Notes: a model not told the origin generated them from the sequence alone. Positions 41,182-49,894 are shown, counted from the stretch's first letter. The stretch is 64,000 bases of DNA from Solirubrobacter soli DSM 22325 (GCF_000423665.1 NZ_AUIK01000030.1:48852-112851), one strand, 5' to 3'. Numbers and translations are program-made.

Positions 41182-43101
41182 CTAGGAGGCCGGATGAGCC
41201 GGCGACTCACCGGTTGCTTCGACAACATCGGTACGACCCCCTGCAAGCTCGCCCACGGCGGCCGCCAGGCCGGCGGCGTCGCCCTCGGCGACGAGCAGCG
41301 CGACCTTGTCGAAGACGTACTCCACCCACGCCGGGTCGACTGCCGGGCGGGCGGCTCTGAGGATCTTCTTCGCCTCGGTCGTCGCGGGCCGCTCGTACGG
41401 GTTGAACAGCTGCTCGTGCAGCTTCTCGCCGGGGCGGGCGCCGATGATCTCGATCGCGATGTCGCGGTCGGGCTCGAGGCCGGAGAAGCGGATCATGTCC
41501 TGCGCCAGCCCGTAGATGCTCACGGGGTCGCCCATCTCGAGCGCGTAGACCTCGCCGCCCTTGGCGAGGTGGCCCGAGCGGATCACGAGCTGGACCGCCT
41601 CCGGGATCGTCATGAAGAAGCGCGTCATCTGCGGGTCGGTCACCGTCACGGGACCGCCCTGGCGGATCTGGCGGCGGAAGATCGGCACGACCGAGCCCGA
41701 GGAGCCGAGGACGTTGCCGAAGCGCACCGCGGAGAACGCCGTGTGCTCGAACCGCGCGTTGGCGGCCTCGACCGCCCACTCCGCGAGCGCCTTGGACGCG
41801 CCCATGACCGTCGCCGGCGCGACCGCCTTGTCGGTGGAGACGAGGACGAACGTGGCGACGCCGTACTCGCCCGCGAGCTCGGTCAGCGCCCGGGTCGCGA
41901 GCGCGTTGTTGCGCACCGCCTCGACCGGGTTGTCCTGCATCAGCCCCACGTGCTTGTAGGCGGCGGCGTGGAAGACGACCTCCGGGCGGTGCTCGGCGAA
42001 GATCTCGCCGATCCGCTCGGTGTCCTTGACGTCGGCCAGGACCGCGACGGTGAAGCCGATGTGGCGCTCGCCGACGAGCTCGCGCTCGATCTCGAACAGG
42101 TTCGCCTCGCCGTTGTCGAGCAGGACGAGCTTGCTCGGGTTCACGCGGGCGATCTGGCGGCAGAGCTCGGAACCGATCGATCCGCCCGCGCCCGTCACGA
42201 GCACGCACCGGCCGGTCAGGTAGCCGCCGACGAGCTCGATCTCCATCCGCACCGGCTCGCGGCCCAGCACGTCCTCGATCTGCACGTCGCGCAGCTGGCG
42301 GGTGAGCGTGCCGCCGTTCTGCAGCAGCTCGAAGACGGTCGGCATCGTGCGCACGGTGATGTTGCGGGCGCGGCAGGCGCTGACGACCTTGGCGCGCAGC
42401 GTGCCGGGCGCCGACGGGATCGCGATCAGGACCTCGTCCGGTTCGACGTCCTCGAGGACCTCGTCCAGCTCGTCGGTCGTGCCGAGCACGATGCCCTTCT
42501 TGGCCGGGTCGTCGTCGATGAAGCCGACCGGCCGGTAGCCGAGCTCCGGGCTCTTGCGCAGCTCGTGCAGGAGCTCGTGGCCGCCGTCGCCGGCGCCGAC
42601 GATCAGGACCGAGCGGGCGTCACGCCGGGCCCGGAAGCCGTTGAACGGCTTGCCGTAGGCGAAGTGGACGAGGTAGCGCGTGCCGGTGAGGAACGCGCCC
42701 ATCAGCAGGCCGAACAGCGTGAGCACGCCGACCGGAACCGAGCGGGCGACGAAGCCGTAGGAGCCCGTGTTGATCAGCTGCGGCTGGACGACCGCCACGT
42801 AGCCGATGAGCGCCAGCACCGCGAGGACCACGCCCTGCGCGATCTTGAAGTACTCGCGCTGCGACGAGTAGCGCATCCAATGCCGGTACATCCCGACGAG
42901 CACGAAGCAGGCCAGGGAGCCGACGATGGCGAACGCCAGCGTCCGCCAGAACAGGTCCATGTACCAGGTCGGGATGCCCTCGTCGAACCTCAGCCGATAG
43001 GCGAGGTAGTAGGCGAGTGCGACCAGCCCGGCATCCATCGCCAGCTGCGGAAGCGCGTGACGGTGGATCGGAAAGGCTGCGCTGCGGAGCCGCCGGCGCA
43101 T
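41182..43101 (-). CDS. FlaA1/PglF/WbpM-type membrane NDP-sugar 4,6-dehydratase
   Basis: The ATG at 43101 gives 639 residues. Four membrane helices (about 20-130) precede a first Rossmann domain (SVLIVGAGDGGHELL) and a C-terminal extended SDR domain with VTGAGGSIGSELCRQI. The active site is the WbpM-type STDKAVAPATVMGASK, with Met replacing the usual Tyr. Such enzymes convert UDP-GlcNAc to the 4-keto-6-deoxy sugar feeding bacillosamine-type or FucNAc-type sugars. It is the first gene of the 43.1-35.2 kb operon. TACACT seven bases before the ATG suggests a leaderless transcript. Confidence 0.9.
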   Translation of the reverse strand: MRRRLRSAAFPIHRHALPQLAMDAGLVALAYYLAYRLRFDEGIPTWYMDLFWRTLAFAIVGSLACFVLVGMYRHWMRYSSQREYFKIAQGVVLAVLALIGYVAVVQPQLINTGSYGFVARSVPVGVLTLFGLLMGAFLTGTRYLVHFAYGKPFNGFRARRDARSVLIVGAGDGGHELLHELRKSPELGYRPVGFIDDDPAKKGIVLGTTDELDEVLEDVEPDEVLIAIPSAPGTLRAKVVSACRARNITVRTMPTVFELLQNGGTLTRQLRDVQIEDVLGREPVRMEIELVGGYLTGRCVLVTGAGGSIGSELCRQIARVNPSKLVLLDNGEANLFEIERELVGERHIGFTVAVLADVKDTERIGEIFAEHRPEVVFHAAAYKHVGLMQDNPVEAVRNNALATRALTELAGEYGVATFVLVSTDKAVAPATVMGASKALAEWAVEAANARFEHTAFSAVRFGNVLGSSGSVVPIFRRQIRQGGPVTVTDPQMTRFFMTIPEAVQLVIRSGHLAKGGEVYALEMGDPVSIYGLAQDMIRFSGLEPDRDIAIEIIGARPGEKLHEQLFNPYERPATTEAKKILRAARPAVDPAWVEYVFDKVALLVAEGDAAGLAAAVGELAGGRTDVVEATGESPAHPAS

Positions 43102-43108
43102 CCGGGGC

Positions 43109-43114
43109 AGTGTA
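43109..43114 (-). promoter_or_regulatory. -10 element (TACACT) for the FlaA1-like operon
   Basis: TACACT on the minus strand ends seven bases before the ATG at 43101. The same hexamer serves the divergent HAD gene (43164-43169) and pseB (58785-58790). No SD is present at this start. Confidence 0.5.
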
Positions 43115-43163
43115 TTGGGCCGTGCGGCGCGAAGACCCGCTCCTAACCCACCTTCACCCGCCA

Positions 43164-43169
43164 TACACT
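43164..43169 (+). promoter_or_regulatory. -10 element (TACACT) for the HAD-PseI operon
   Basis: TACACT ends nine bases before the ATG at 43179, with no SD between. Together with the element at 43109-43114, the 77-base spacer holds two identical divergent hexamers. This would let the polysaccharide operon and the nonulosonate operon be expressed in parallel. Confidence 0.5.
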
Positions 43170-43178
43170 CATTCGCCG

Positions 43179-43853
43179 ATGGCCGACGACGGCGGGCGCG
43201 CGGTGATCTTCGACCTCGACGACACGCTCTACCGGGAGCACGACTACGTGCGCTCGGGCTTCGCCGCCGTCGCCCGCCGGCTCGCCGCCGAGCCCACCGC
43301 GCCGGCGGTCGACGACCTCTTCAACGCGCTGGTTTGCGAGTGGCAGGCGCATGGACGCGGGCACGTCTTCGACGTCGTGGCCGCCCGCCACGGCCTCGAC
43401 GTCGGTGTCGCCGAGCTGGTCGCGGTCTACCGCGAGCACGATCCGCAGCTCGAGCTCTACCCCGACGCGGAGCGGGCGCTGGCCCGCCTGGAGGCCGCCG
43501 GGAGGCTGGTCGGGGTTCTTACCGACGGGATGGCCTCGGTACAGCGGCGCAAGCTGAAGGCGCTCGGGCTCGACCAGCGCATACGCTGCATCGTCGTGTC
43601 CGACGACTACGGCCTTGACGCCTGGAAGCCGAGCGCGGTGCCCTACCGCGCCGCGCTCGAGCACCTCGGGGTGGCGCCCGCCGACGCGGTGTACGTGGGT
43701 GACAACCCCAACAAGGACTTCATCGGTGCGCGCGCCCTCGGGCTCGCGACCGTGCGCGTCAAGCGCGAGACCGGCGATCACGCCCAGACGGTGCTCGATC
43801 CTTCCTACGAGGCCGACGTGACCGTCGCGACGCTCGACGAGGTCTTCGTATGA
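43179..43853 (+). CDS. HAD-superfamily phosphatase
   Basis: This 224-residue protein has motif I FDLDDT (Asp12, Asp14), an all-helical cap, motif II near VLTDG, a motif III Lys (AWKPS) and motif IV VGDNPNKDF. This is the usual size for HAD phosphatases of the Gph/NagD-like group. As the first gene of a four-gene operon ending in PseI, it could dephosphorylate the 9-phosphate form of a nonulosonic acid or another sugar phosphate. That is inference; in the pseudaminate route PseI yields a free acid. The stop overlaps the next ATG (ATGA). Confidence 0.85.
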   Translation: MADDGGRAVIFDLDDTLYREHDYVRSGFAAVARRLAAEPTAPAVDDLFNALVCEWQAHGRGHVFDVVAARHGLDVGVAELVAVYREHDPQLELYPDAERALARLEAAGRLVGVLTDGMASVQRRKLKALGLDQRIRCIVVSDDYGLDAWKPSAVPYRAALEHLGVAPADAVYVGDNPNKDFIGARALGLATVRVKRETGDHAQTVLDPSYEADVTVATLDEVFV

Positions 43854-44371
43854 GCTACGCCGTGCGAAGGATCGCCCGCGAGGACATGGAGGCGATCCGC
43901 GTCTGGCGCAACGCCCAGATGCCGGTGCTGCGCCAGGCCGAGGAGATCTCGCCCGAGCAGCAGCAGCGCTACTTCGAGCAGGCGATCGAGCCGACGTTCT
44001 CCCAGCAGGAGCCGCGCCAGGTGCTGGTCACGCTGCTCGAGGACGACGAGCCCATCGGCTACGGCGGGTTGACCAACCTCGACTGGAGCAAGGGCGAGGG
44101 CGAGCTGTCGTTCCTGGTCGCTCCCGAGCGCGCCGGCGACCCCGAGACCTACGAGCGCGACTTCCGCGCGTTCCTGGCGCTGGTCGTCGACGGCGTCGCC
44201 CTGACGGACCTCGGGCTGCGCCGCGTGTTCACCGAGACCTACGACATCCGCCCGCACCACGTGGCGATCCTCGAGGGCTTCGGCTTCGCCCGCGAGGGCC
44301 GGCTCGAGGCCCGGACCACGATCGACGGCCGCGACGTCGACAGCCTCATGCACGGGTATGTGGGCCGGTAA
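43850..44371 (+). CDS. GNAT acetyltransferase, PseH-like candidate
   Basis: This 173-residue GNAT protein opens YAVRRIAREDMEAIRVWRNAQM, a pattern shared with PseH and other amino-sugar acetyltransferases (RxEDxxxIxxWRN). Later it has a FLVAPERAG segment in the acetyl-CoA region and a GFGFAREGRLEAR C-terminus. In the pseudaminate pathway PseH N-acetylates the 4-amino sugar made by PseC. It overlaps both neighbours (four bases before, 14 after), showing tight coupling to the epimerase/ATP-grasp gene. Whether it is PseH itself is likely but not proven. Confidence 0.75.
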   Translation: MSYAVRRIAREDMEAIRVWRNAQMPVLRQAEEISPEQQQRYFEQAIEPTFSQQEPRQVLVTLLEDDEPIGYGGLTNLDWSKGEGELSFLVAPERAGDPETYERDFRAFLALVVDGVALTDLGLRRVFTETYDIRPHHVAILEGFGFAREGRLEARTTIDGRDVDSLMHGYVGR

Positions 44372-46250
44372 GCGCGTCTTGATCACCGGCGGCGCCGGCG
44401 TGATCGGCACCGCCCTGGTCGCGAAGCTGCTCGAGCAGGGAGCCGAGCTGTGGGTCGGCGACCTCAAGCCGCGCCCGCGGCACTGGGACGCGGGGATCCG
44501 CTACCGCCGCGGCGACCTGAACTCGCTGACCGCCGCCGAGCTGGCCGCGTTCGCGCCCGAGGTCGTCTTCCACCTCGCGGCGACCTTCGAGCGCACGGTC
44601 GAGACCTACGACTTCTTCGAGCCGACCTCGCGCCACAACGTCCGGCTCTCGAACCACCTTGTGAGCCTGCTCAAGGACCGCCCGGACGTCCGCAAGGTCG
44701 TGTTCGCGTCGAGCTACCTGGCCTACGACAGCGCCCGGTACGTCTTCGCGGAGTCGCCGGAGGAGCCCGTGCGGCTGCGCGAGGACGACGCGATCGCGCC
44801 CCGCAACGTCTGCGGCGCGGCGAAGCTCCTGCACGAGGTCGAGCTCGAGTTCTTCCAGGGCTTCCGGCCCGAGGTGCCCGGGTTCGACGCCGTCTCGGCA
44901 CGGATCTTCCGCGTCTACGGCCGCGGCTCGCGCGACGTCGTCTCGCGCTGGGTGCGCGCGGCGCTCGCGGGCGAGCCGATCGAGGTCTACCGCCCGGACG
45001 GCATGTTCGACTACGTGCTGGCCGACGACGTCGCCGAGGGCCTGATGCGGCTCGCCGCGTCGGATGCGACCGGCGTGGTCAACCTCGCGACCGGCCAGGC
45101 GCGGCGCGTGGCCGAGGTTGTCGAGGTGCTCAAGGCGAACATCCCTGAGCTGGTGGCGACCGTCGGCGAGACGCCGGAGGGCCTGGGCGCGGAGGCCTCC
45201 GCCGCCGACACGACCCGTCTGCGCGAGCTGATCGGCTGGGCGCCGACGCATCGCATCGAGGACGGCATCCCGCTGCTGATCGAGCATGAGCGCCACGCCG
45301 CGCCGGAGGTCGAGGAGGCGATCCGCGCCGGCGTGCTCGTGACGAGCTCGGCGGCGAAGGTCCCGCTCCTGCAGTCCGTCCGCGCCGCGCTGGAGGACGT
45401 TGCGCCGCCCGGCGCCGAGCTGCACGCCGGCGACCTCGACGAGCGCGCGATCACGCGCTGGTTCGCCGACGGCTTCTGGGCGATGCCGCGGATCGCCGAC
45501 CTCGACGCCGCCCAGATCGAGATCTATTGCCGCACGCACGGGATCGGCCTGATCGTCCCGACGCGCGACGGCGAGCTGGCGTTCTGGGCGCGCCAGCGGC
45601 TCGACGGCGTCAGCGTGCTCGTGTCGAGCCCGGAGGCGATCGACGTCTGCCTCGACAAGCTGGCCTTCGCGGAGGCGGTCCCGGAGGCGATCCCCGCTTC
45701 GCTGGACCTGGCCGCGCTCGACGGCGAGCGCTTCGTCGTCAAGGAGCGCTTCGGGGCGGGAGCGGCGAACATCGGGCTCGACCTGGACCGTGAAGCCGCC
45801 CAGGCGCACGCCGCGACGCTCGACGCGCCGGTCTTCCAGCCGTTCGTGACCGGCACCGAGTACAGCGTCGACCTCTACGTCGCGCGCACCGGCGCGGTGC
45901 AGGGGGCGGTCGCGCGGCGCCGCGAGCTGGTCAAGGGCGGCGAGTCGCAGGTGACGGTGACGGTCGAGGCGCCCGAGCTCGAGGCGCTGTGCGCGCGGAT
46001 CGCGACCGACCTCGGCGTCCGCGGTCCCGCCGTCCTGCAGGTGCTCGACGACGGCGAGCGGCTGCACGTGATCGAGTGCAACCCGCGCTTCGGCGGGGCG
46101 TCGACGCTGGGGATCGCCGCCGGCCTCGAGCCGTTCGCGTGGGCGTGGCTGGAGGCGGCGGGGGAGTCGCTCGAGAGCCGCCCGTTCCGGCGCCGCCCCG
46201 GCGAGCACCGGCAGGTCCGCTACGCCGCCGACCTGGTGCTGCCGGCATGA
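44358..46250 (+). CDS. Fusion of NDP-sugar epimerase-like SDR and ATP-grasp ligase
   Basis: This 630-residue protein joins two enzymes usually separate. Residues 1-310 form an extended SDR with VLITGGAGVIG and FHLAAT, but the active-site Tyr is Cys152 (VCGAAK, Lys156), so ordinary epimerase chemistry may be lost or altered. Residues about 330-600 form an ATP-grasp domain with FVVKERFG, FVTGTEYSVDLYV and the metal-binding IECNPRFGG. ATP-grasp enzymes form amide or thioester links through acyl-phosphates, so it could attach an amino acid or other group to a sugar amine. It sits between GNAT and pseI, overlapping both. Confidence 0.8.
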   Translation: MWAGKRVLITGGAGVIGTALVAKLLEQGAELWVGDLKPRPRHWDAGIRYRRGDLNSLTAAELAAFAPEVVFHLAATFERTVETYDFFEPTSRHNVRLSNHLVSLLKDRPDVRKVVFASSYLAYDSARYVFAESPEEPVRLREDDAIAPRNVCGAAKLLHEVELEFFQGFRPEVPGFDAVSARIFRVYGRGSRDVVSRWVRAALAGEPIEVYRPDGMFDYVLADDVAEGLMRLAASDATGVVNLATGQARRVAEVVEVLKANIPELVATVGETPEGLGAEASAADTTRLRELIGWAPTHRIEDGIPLLIEHERHAAPEVEEAIRAGVLVTSSAAKVPLLQSVRAALEDVAPPGAELHAGDLDERAITRWFADGFWAMPRIADLDAAQIEIYCRTHGIGLIVPTRDGELAFWARQRLDGVSVLVSSPEAIDVCLDKLAFAEAVPEAIPASLDLAALDGERFVVKERFGAGAANIGLDLDREAAQAHAATLDAPVFQPFVTGTEYSVDLYVARTGAVQGAVARRRELVKGGESQVTVTVEAPELEALCARIATDLGVRGPAVLQVLDDGERLHVIECNPRFGGASTLGIAAGLEPFAWAWLEAAGESLESRPFRRRPGEHRQVRYAADLVLPA

Positions 46251-47299
46251 GGATCGGGCGCCACGAGGTCGGGCCCGAGCACCCGCCCTTGATCATCGCT
46301 GAGCTGTCGGCCAACCACAACGGCTCGCTCGAGCGCGCGCTCGCCGTGGTCGACGCGGTCGCCGAGGCGGGCGCGCAGGTGCTCAAGCTCCAGACCTACA
46401 CGGCGGACACGATCACGCTCGACTCCGACCGGCCCGAGTTCCTGATCGACAACCCGAAGAGCCCGTGGGCGGGGCGGCGGCTGTACGAGCTCTACCAGGA
46501 GGGCTCGACGCCGTGGGAGTGGCACGCGCCGATCGCGCAGCGCTGCGCCGAGCTGGGTCTCGAGTGGTTCAGCAGCCCGTTCGACCCGACCGCGGTCGAC
46601 TTCCTCGCCGACCTCGGCGCGCCCGCGTACAAGATCGCGTCGTTCGAGATCGTCGACCTCCCGCTGATCCGCAAGGCCGCGAGCCAGGGCAAGCCGCTGG
46701 TGATCTCGACCGGGATGGCGACGCTGGCGGAGATCGACGCCGCCGTGCGGACCGCCCGCGAGGCGGGAACGGGCGAGATCGTCCTGCTGCAGTGCACGAG
46801 CACCTACCCGGCGACCCCGGCCAACTCGAACCTGCGCACGATCCCGCACCTCGCCCAGGCGTTCGGCTGCCTCGTCGGCCTCTCAGACCACACACTCGGG
46901 CTCGGCGTGCCGATCGCCGCGGTCGCGCTGGGCGCGGTCGTGATCGAGAAGCACGTCACGCTGGCGCGCAGCGACGGCGGCGTCGACGCCGCCTTCTCGC
47001 TCGAGCCGGACGAGCTGCGCGCGCTGGTCGTGGAGACCGAGCGGGCGCGGCAATCGCTCGGCGAGGCGCGCTACGGGCCGCTGCCGGAGGAGGCCGCGAG
47101 CCTCGCGCACCGCCGCTCGCTGTACATCACGCAGGACCTCGAGGCGGGCGACGAGCTGACGAGCGAGAACCTGCGCTCCGTGCGCCCCGCGAACGGCCTC
47201 CCGCCGGCGGAGCTGGACGCGCTGCTCGGCCAGCGGGTGGGGCGCGACGTGGCGCGCGGCACCCCCGCGAGCTGGGACCTGCTCACTCCCCCCAGATGA
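46247..47299 (+). CDS. pseI: Pseudaminic acid synthase-type (NeuB family)
   Basis: This 350-residue protein starts at the ATGA overlap with the fusion gene. The NeuB barrel shows IIAELSANHNGSLERA, LKLQTYTADTIT, SSPFD, YKIASFEIVDLPLI, STGMA and GLSDHTLGLG. The C-terminal SAF (antifreeze-like) domain begins near YITQDLEAGDEL. It condenses phosphoenolpyruvate with a 2,4-diacetamido-trideoxy hexose (or ManNAc) to make a nine-carbon sugar acid. The PseI subgroup is favoured over sialate synthase by the SANHNGS motif and by PseB and PseC in the same window. Its 3' end overlaps the convergent methyltransferase by 17 bases. Confidence 0.85.
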   Translation: MRIGRHEVGPEHPPLIIAELSANHNGSLERALAVVDAVAEAGAQVLKLQTYTADTITLDSDRPEFLIDNPKSPWAGRRLYELYQEGSTPWEWHAPIAQRCAELGLEWFSSPFDPTAVDFLADLGAPAYKIASFEIVDLPLIRKAASQGKPLVISTGMATLAEIDAAVRTAREAGTGEIVLLQCTSTYPATPANSNLRTIPHLAQAFGCLVGLSDHTLGLGVPIAAVALGAVVIEKHVTLARSDGGVDAAFSLEPDELRALVVETERARQSLGEARYGPLPEEAASLAHRRSLYITQDLEAGDELTSENLRSVRPANGLPPAELDALLGQRVGRDVARGTPASWDLLTPPR

Positions 47300-48044
47300 G
47301 GAACGACGGCTCGGCGTCGATCGGCAGCCGCTGCAGCCGGACGTTGCTCAGCCCGAGCGCCTCGCGCAGCGCCACCGTCTCGCCGGGGAAGTGGGCCGGG
47401 CCGATCTCGTCGAACCCGAGCACCGCGCCCTTGACGAAGCGGTCGCGCAGCGCCTCCAGGGCGGCGAGCGTCGGCTCGTAGAGGTCCATGTCGAAGTAGG
47501 CGAAGGCGACGACGGTCTCCGGGTGCTCGTCGAGGTAGGCCGGGAGCGTCTGGGAGACGTCGCCCTTGACGAGGTCGAACTTGTTCATGTGGCTCAGCGG
47601 GCTCTCGCGCTCGCGGTTGGCCAGGAGCTCCCGGAGGTAGTGCTCGTAGCCCTCGCTGACGCCGTAGTTGCCCGTCTCGATGATCTCGTGCGCCCCGTCT
47701 GCCGCGTGGACGGACGGGAAGCCCTCGAAGGTGTCGAAGCCGATGATCTTGCGCGTGTGGTTGTACGGCTCGTAGATCCCGCGCAGCGACTGCAGCAGCG
47801 CGAGGTCCTGCCCCCAGCGCACGCCGAACTCCATGACGACGCCGTGGACGCCCACGATGCGCTTGTAGACCTCATGGAAGAACAGCATCCGCGCCAGCGT
47901 CTGGCGGCTCGTGTGCAGCCCGAGGTTCTGCAGGCGCTCGGCGTCGGGGATCGGGCTGGCCTTGAAGAGCTCGAGGGCGCGCCCGCGGACGTCGACGTCC
48001 TGCTCTGACGCGGCGACCAGCGTGCGGAAGGGCTCGTTCGACAT
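47283..48044 (-). CDS. TylF/macrocin O-methyltransferase-like protein
   Basis: This 253-residue SAM-dependent methyltransferase has VVMEFGVRWGQDLALLQSL (SAM-binding motif I variant), IIGFDTFEGFPS and FAYFDMDLYEPTLAALEAL, the metal-binding DxDLY motif of the TylF family. Family members methylate sugar hydroxyls in antibiotics and polysaccharides. Here it may methylate the glycan on flagellin or the surface polysaccharide. It starts three bases after the stop of the DUF354 gene, so the two are probably cotranscribed. Confidence 0.8.
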   Translation of the reverse strand: MSNEPFRTLVAASEQDVDVRGRALELFKASPIPDAERLQNLGLHTSRQTLARMLFFHEVYKRIVGVHGVVMEFGVRWGQDLALLQSLRGIYEPYNHTRKIIGFDTFEGFPSVHAADGAHEIIETGNYGVSEGYEHYLRELLANRERESPLSHMNKFDLVKGDVSQTLPAYLDEHPETVVAFAYFDMDLYEPTLAALEALRDRFVKGAVLGFDEIGPAHFPGETVALREALGLSNVRLQRLPIDAEPSFLIWGE

Positions 48045-48047
48045 GGG

Positions 48048-49037
48048 CTAACTCTGCACGAACAGGTCGGTGAACACGGCGGGGTCGCGGCGGATGCGCG
48101 GCGCGGAAGCGGCGGTGCGGCGCTCGAACACGATCTCGTCGGCGCTCGTCAGCCGCTGCATGCGACCGTCAGCGATCAGACGCTCGTCGACCGCGCCGAG
48201 GCGGCCTTCGAACGTCGTCCAGACGGGCGTGCCGAGCGCGACCGCCTCGCGGTTCATCGTGCCGCCGGCGCTGATCACGAGGTCGGCGAACGCGATCAGC
48301 GACTGCGCGTCGATCGCCCGCTCGGGGACGATGAATCCGCCCTCGCGGGCGAGCTCTTCGCGCTGCTCGGGCGTGCGCGGGAGCACGACGACCTGCTCGC
48401 CCTTGAGCTTGTCCAGGACCGCGGTGAAGACCGGTGCCTCGAAGCGGTGATAGAGCGAGACCGCGGGCGGGGTGCGCACGACCGCCAGCGGGCGTTCGCG
48501 GGAGAGCCCGAGCTCGGCGAGCACCGCCTGGTCGGGCTCGAAGTCCGCCAGGTAGTACTCCTCCTTGAGGCCCTCGTAGGGCCGCAGCTTCTCCGGCGTC
48601 ATGCCGTACGGCGCGACGCGTTCGGCCGGGATCACGTCCGGCAGCACGACGCGGGTGGCGAGGTGGCCGTTGATCGTGTGCTGGACGCGCGCGAACTCGT
48701 AGTCGAACGCGGTCGCGGACGGGATCCGCAGCAGCTTGGCCGCGACCGAGATGTCGTTGGAGCCGTGGCCGAGCGCGACGTCGATCCTGCGCCCGCTCGC
48801 CCAGCGCACGAGCGCGCCGGAGCGCTGCGCGAGCCCGACGCCCTTGGCCGACAGGCGGCCGCCGCGGTGGTGGCCGATCGCGGTGTGGTCGATCCGGAAG
48901 CGCTCGAGCAGCCCGAGCGTCTGCGCGAAATCGCGCGCCGTGACGAGCACGTCGTCGCCGCGGGCGCGCAGGACGTCGATGACGGGCCGCATGACGAGGA
49001 CGTGCGGCGAGTTGGTGAGGTCGATCCAGACGCGCAA
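48048..49037 (-). CDS. DUF354 (UDP-GlcNAc 2-epimerase-like GT-B fold) protein
   Basis: This 329-residue protein opens with the DUF354 signature MRVWIDLTNSPHVLVMRPVID, followed by DVALGHGSNDISVAAKLLRIPSATAFDYEFA. Near residue 265 is the family's ISAGGTMNREAVALGTPVWTTF, a nucleotide-sugar site. The TTG start at 49037 is supported by TAACCT seven bases upstream. DUF354 proteins resemble sugar epimerases or hydrolases. One possibility is that it substitutes for PseG, the UDP-sugar hydrolase missing from the cluster, but no direct residue evidence supports this. It is coupled to the methyltransferase. Confidence 0.8.
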   Translation of the reverse strand: MRVWIDLTNSPHVLVMRPVIDVLRARGDDVLVTARDFAQTLGLLERFRIDHTAIGHHRGGRLSAKGVGLAQRSGALVRWASGRRIDVALGHGSNDISVAAKLLRIPSATAFDYEFARVQHTINGHLATRVVLPDVIPAERVAPYGMTPEKLRPYEGLKEEYYLADFEPDQAVLAELGLSRERPLAVVRTPPAVSLYHRFEAPVFTAVLDKLKGEQVVVLPRTPEQREELAREGGFIVPERAIDAQSLIAFADLVISAGGTMNREAVALGTPVWTTFEGRLGAVDERLIADGRMQRLTSADEIVFERRTAASAPRIRRDPAVFTDLFVQS

Positions 49038-49044
49038 GCCGCGG

Positions 49045-49050
49045 AGGTTA
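49045..49050 (-). promoter_or_regulatory. -10 element (TAACCT) for the DUF354 gene
   Basis: TAACCT on the minus strand ends seven bases before the TTG at 49037, with no SD. It supports the TTG as a real start on a leaderless transcript. Confidence 0.45.
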
Positions 49051-49090
49051 GTTAGGACAAGTTTTCCGGCGCGACGACGTTCGTGCCGAT

Positions 49091-49894
49091 ATGCGCAACA
49101 CCCTTCTCGCCGCCCTCGCCGTCGCCGCGTCCCTCGCCTGGGTCTCGACCGCGTCCGCCTGGGCTCCGGCCTCCTCCGCCACGGTGCATCCGGGCGTCAT
49201 GACGTACACCGACGGTGCTCAGTGCACCGCGAACTTCATCTTCACCGATGCCGCCGGCACGGTCTACATCGGCCAGGCCGCCCACTGCTCGGGCACGGGC
49301 GGACAGACCGACACCGACGGCTGTCAGACCCAGAGCCTGCCCAACGGCACGCCGGTCGAGGTGACAGGCGCGTCCAAGCCCGGCACGCTCGTCTACAACA
49401 GCTGGACGGCGATGCAGTCCGCGGGCGAGACCGACGCGGACACCTGCGCCTACAACGACATCGGGCTGATCCGGCTCGATCCCGCCGACTACGGCAAGGT
49501 CAACCCGTCGGTGCCGACGCTCGGCGGCCCGACCGCGCTCGGCGACACGACCGCGACCGGCGACACCGTCTACTCGTACGGCAACTCCTCGCTGCGCCAG
49601 GGCGTCACGCTGCTCTCGCCGAAGATCGGCAAGAGCCTCGGCGCGCAGGGCGGCGGCTGGACGCACCTCGTCTACACCGTCTCGCCCGGCATCCCGGGCG
49701 ACTCGGGCTCGGGCTTCATGGACGACCAGGGCAACGCGTTCGGCGTGCTCTCGACGCTTCAGCTCGCGCCCGTGGTGGGCTCAAACGGCGTCTCGGACCT
49801 GCGCAAGATGCTCCAGTACATGCGCACCCACGGCGGTCCTGACGTGACGCTCGCCGCGGGTACCGAGCCGTTCACCGGCTCGATCATCGGTTGA
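49091..49894 (+). CDS. Secreted trypsin-like serine protease (S1 family)
   Basis: This 267-residue protein has a signal peptide 1-23 (ending ASA) and a chymotrypsin fold with His65 (QAAHC), Asp123 (YNDIGLIRL) and Ser205 (IPGDSGSGF). There is at least one Cys pair (Cys45/Cys66, and Cys78/Cys119 nearby). The fold is small and lacks an obvious propeptide of more than a few residues. It is likely secreted and free. It does not appear linked to the neighbouring sugar genes. The divergent DUF354 gene starts 54 bases away. Confidence 0.85.
   Translation: MRNTLLAALAVAASLAWVSTASAWAPASSATVHPGVMTYTDGAQCTANFIFTDAAGTVYIGQAAHCSGTGGQTDTDGCQTQSLPNGTPVEVTGASKPGTLVYNSWTAMQSAGETDADTCAYNDIGLIRLDPADYGKVNPSVPTLGGPTALGDTTATGDTVYSYGNSSLRQGVTLLSPKIGKSLGAQGGGWTHLVYTVSPGIPGDSGSGFMDDQGNAFGVLSTLQLAPVVGSNGVSDLRKMLQYMRTHGGPDVTLAAGTEPFTGSIIG

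Noticed and set aside
38233..43146. An uninterrupted plus-strand frame of over 1600 codons
   Set aside because: It is antisense to five well-supported genes, is dominated by Arg, Asp, Val and Gly, and has no domain. It reflects codon bias in GC-rich DNA.
43173..43182. GCCGATGG at the HAD start as a sigma-28 -10
   Set aside because: It contains the start codon itself and has no suitable -35; TACACT explains the start better.
49070..49093. GCCGATAT just before the S1 protease ATG as a sigma-28 -10
   Set aside because: No TAAA-like box at 15 bases upstream, and the hexamer overlaps the start codon.
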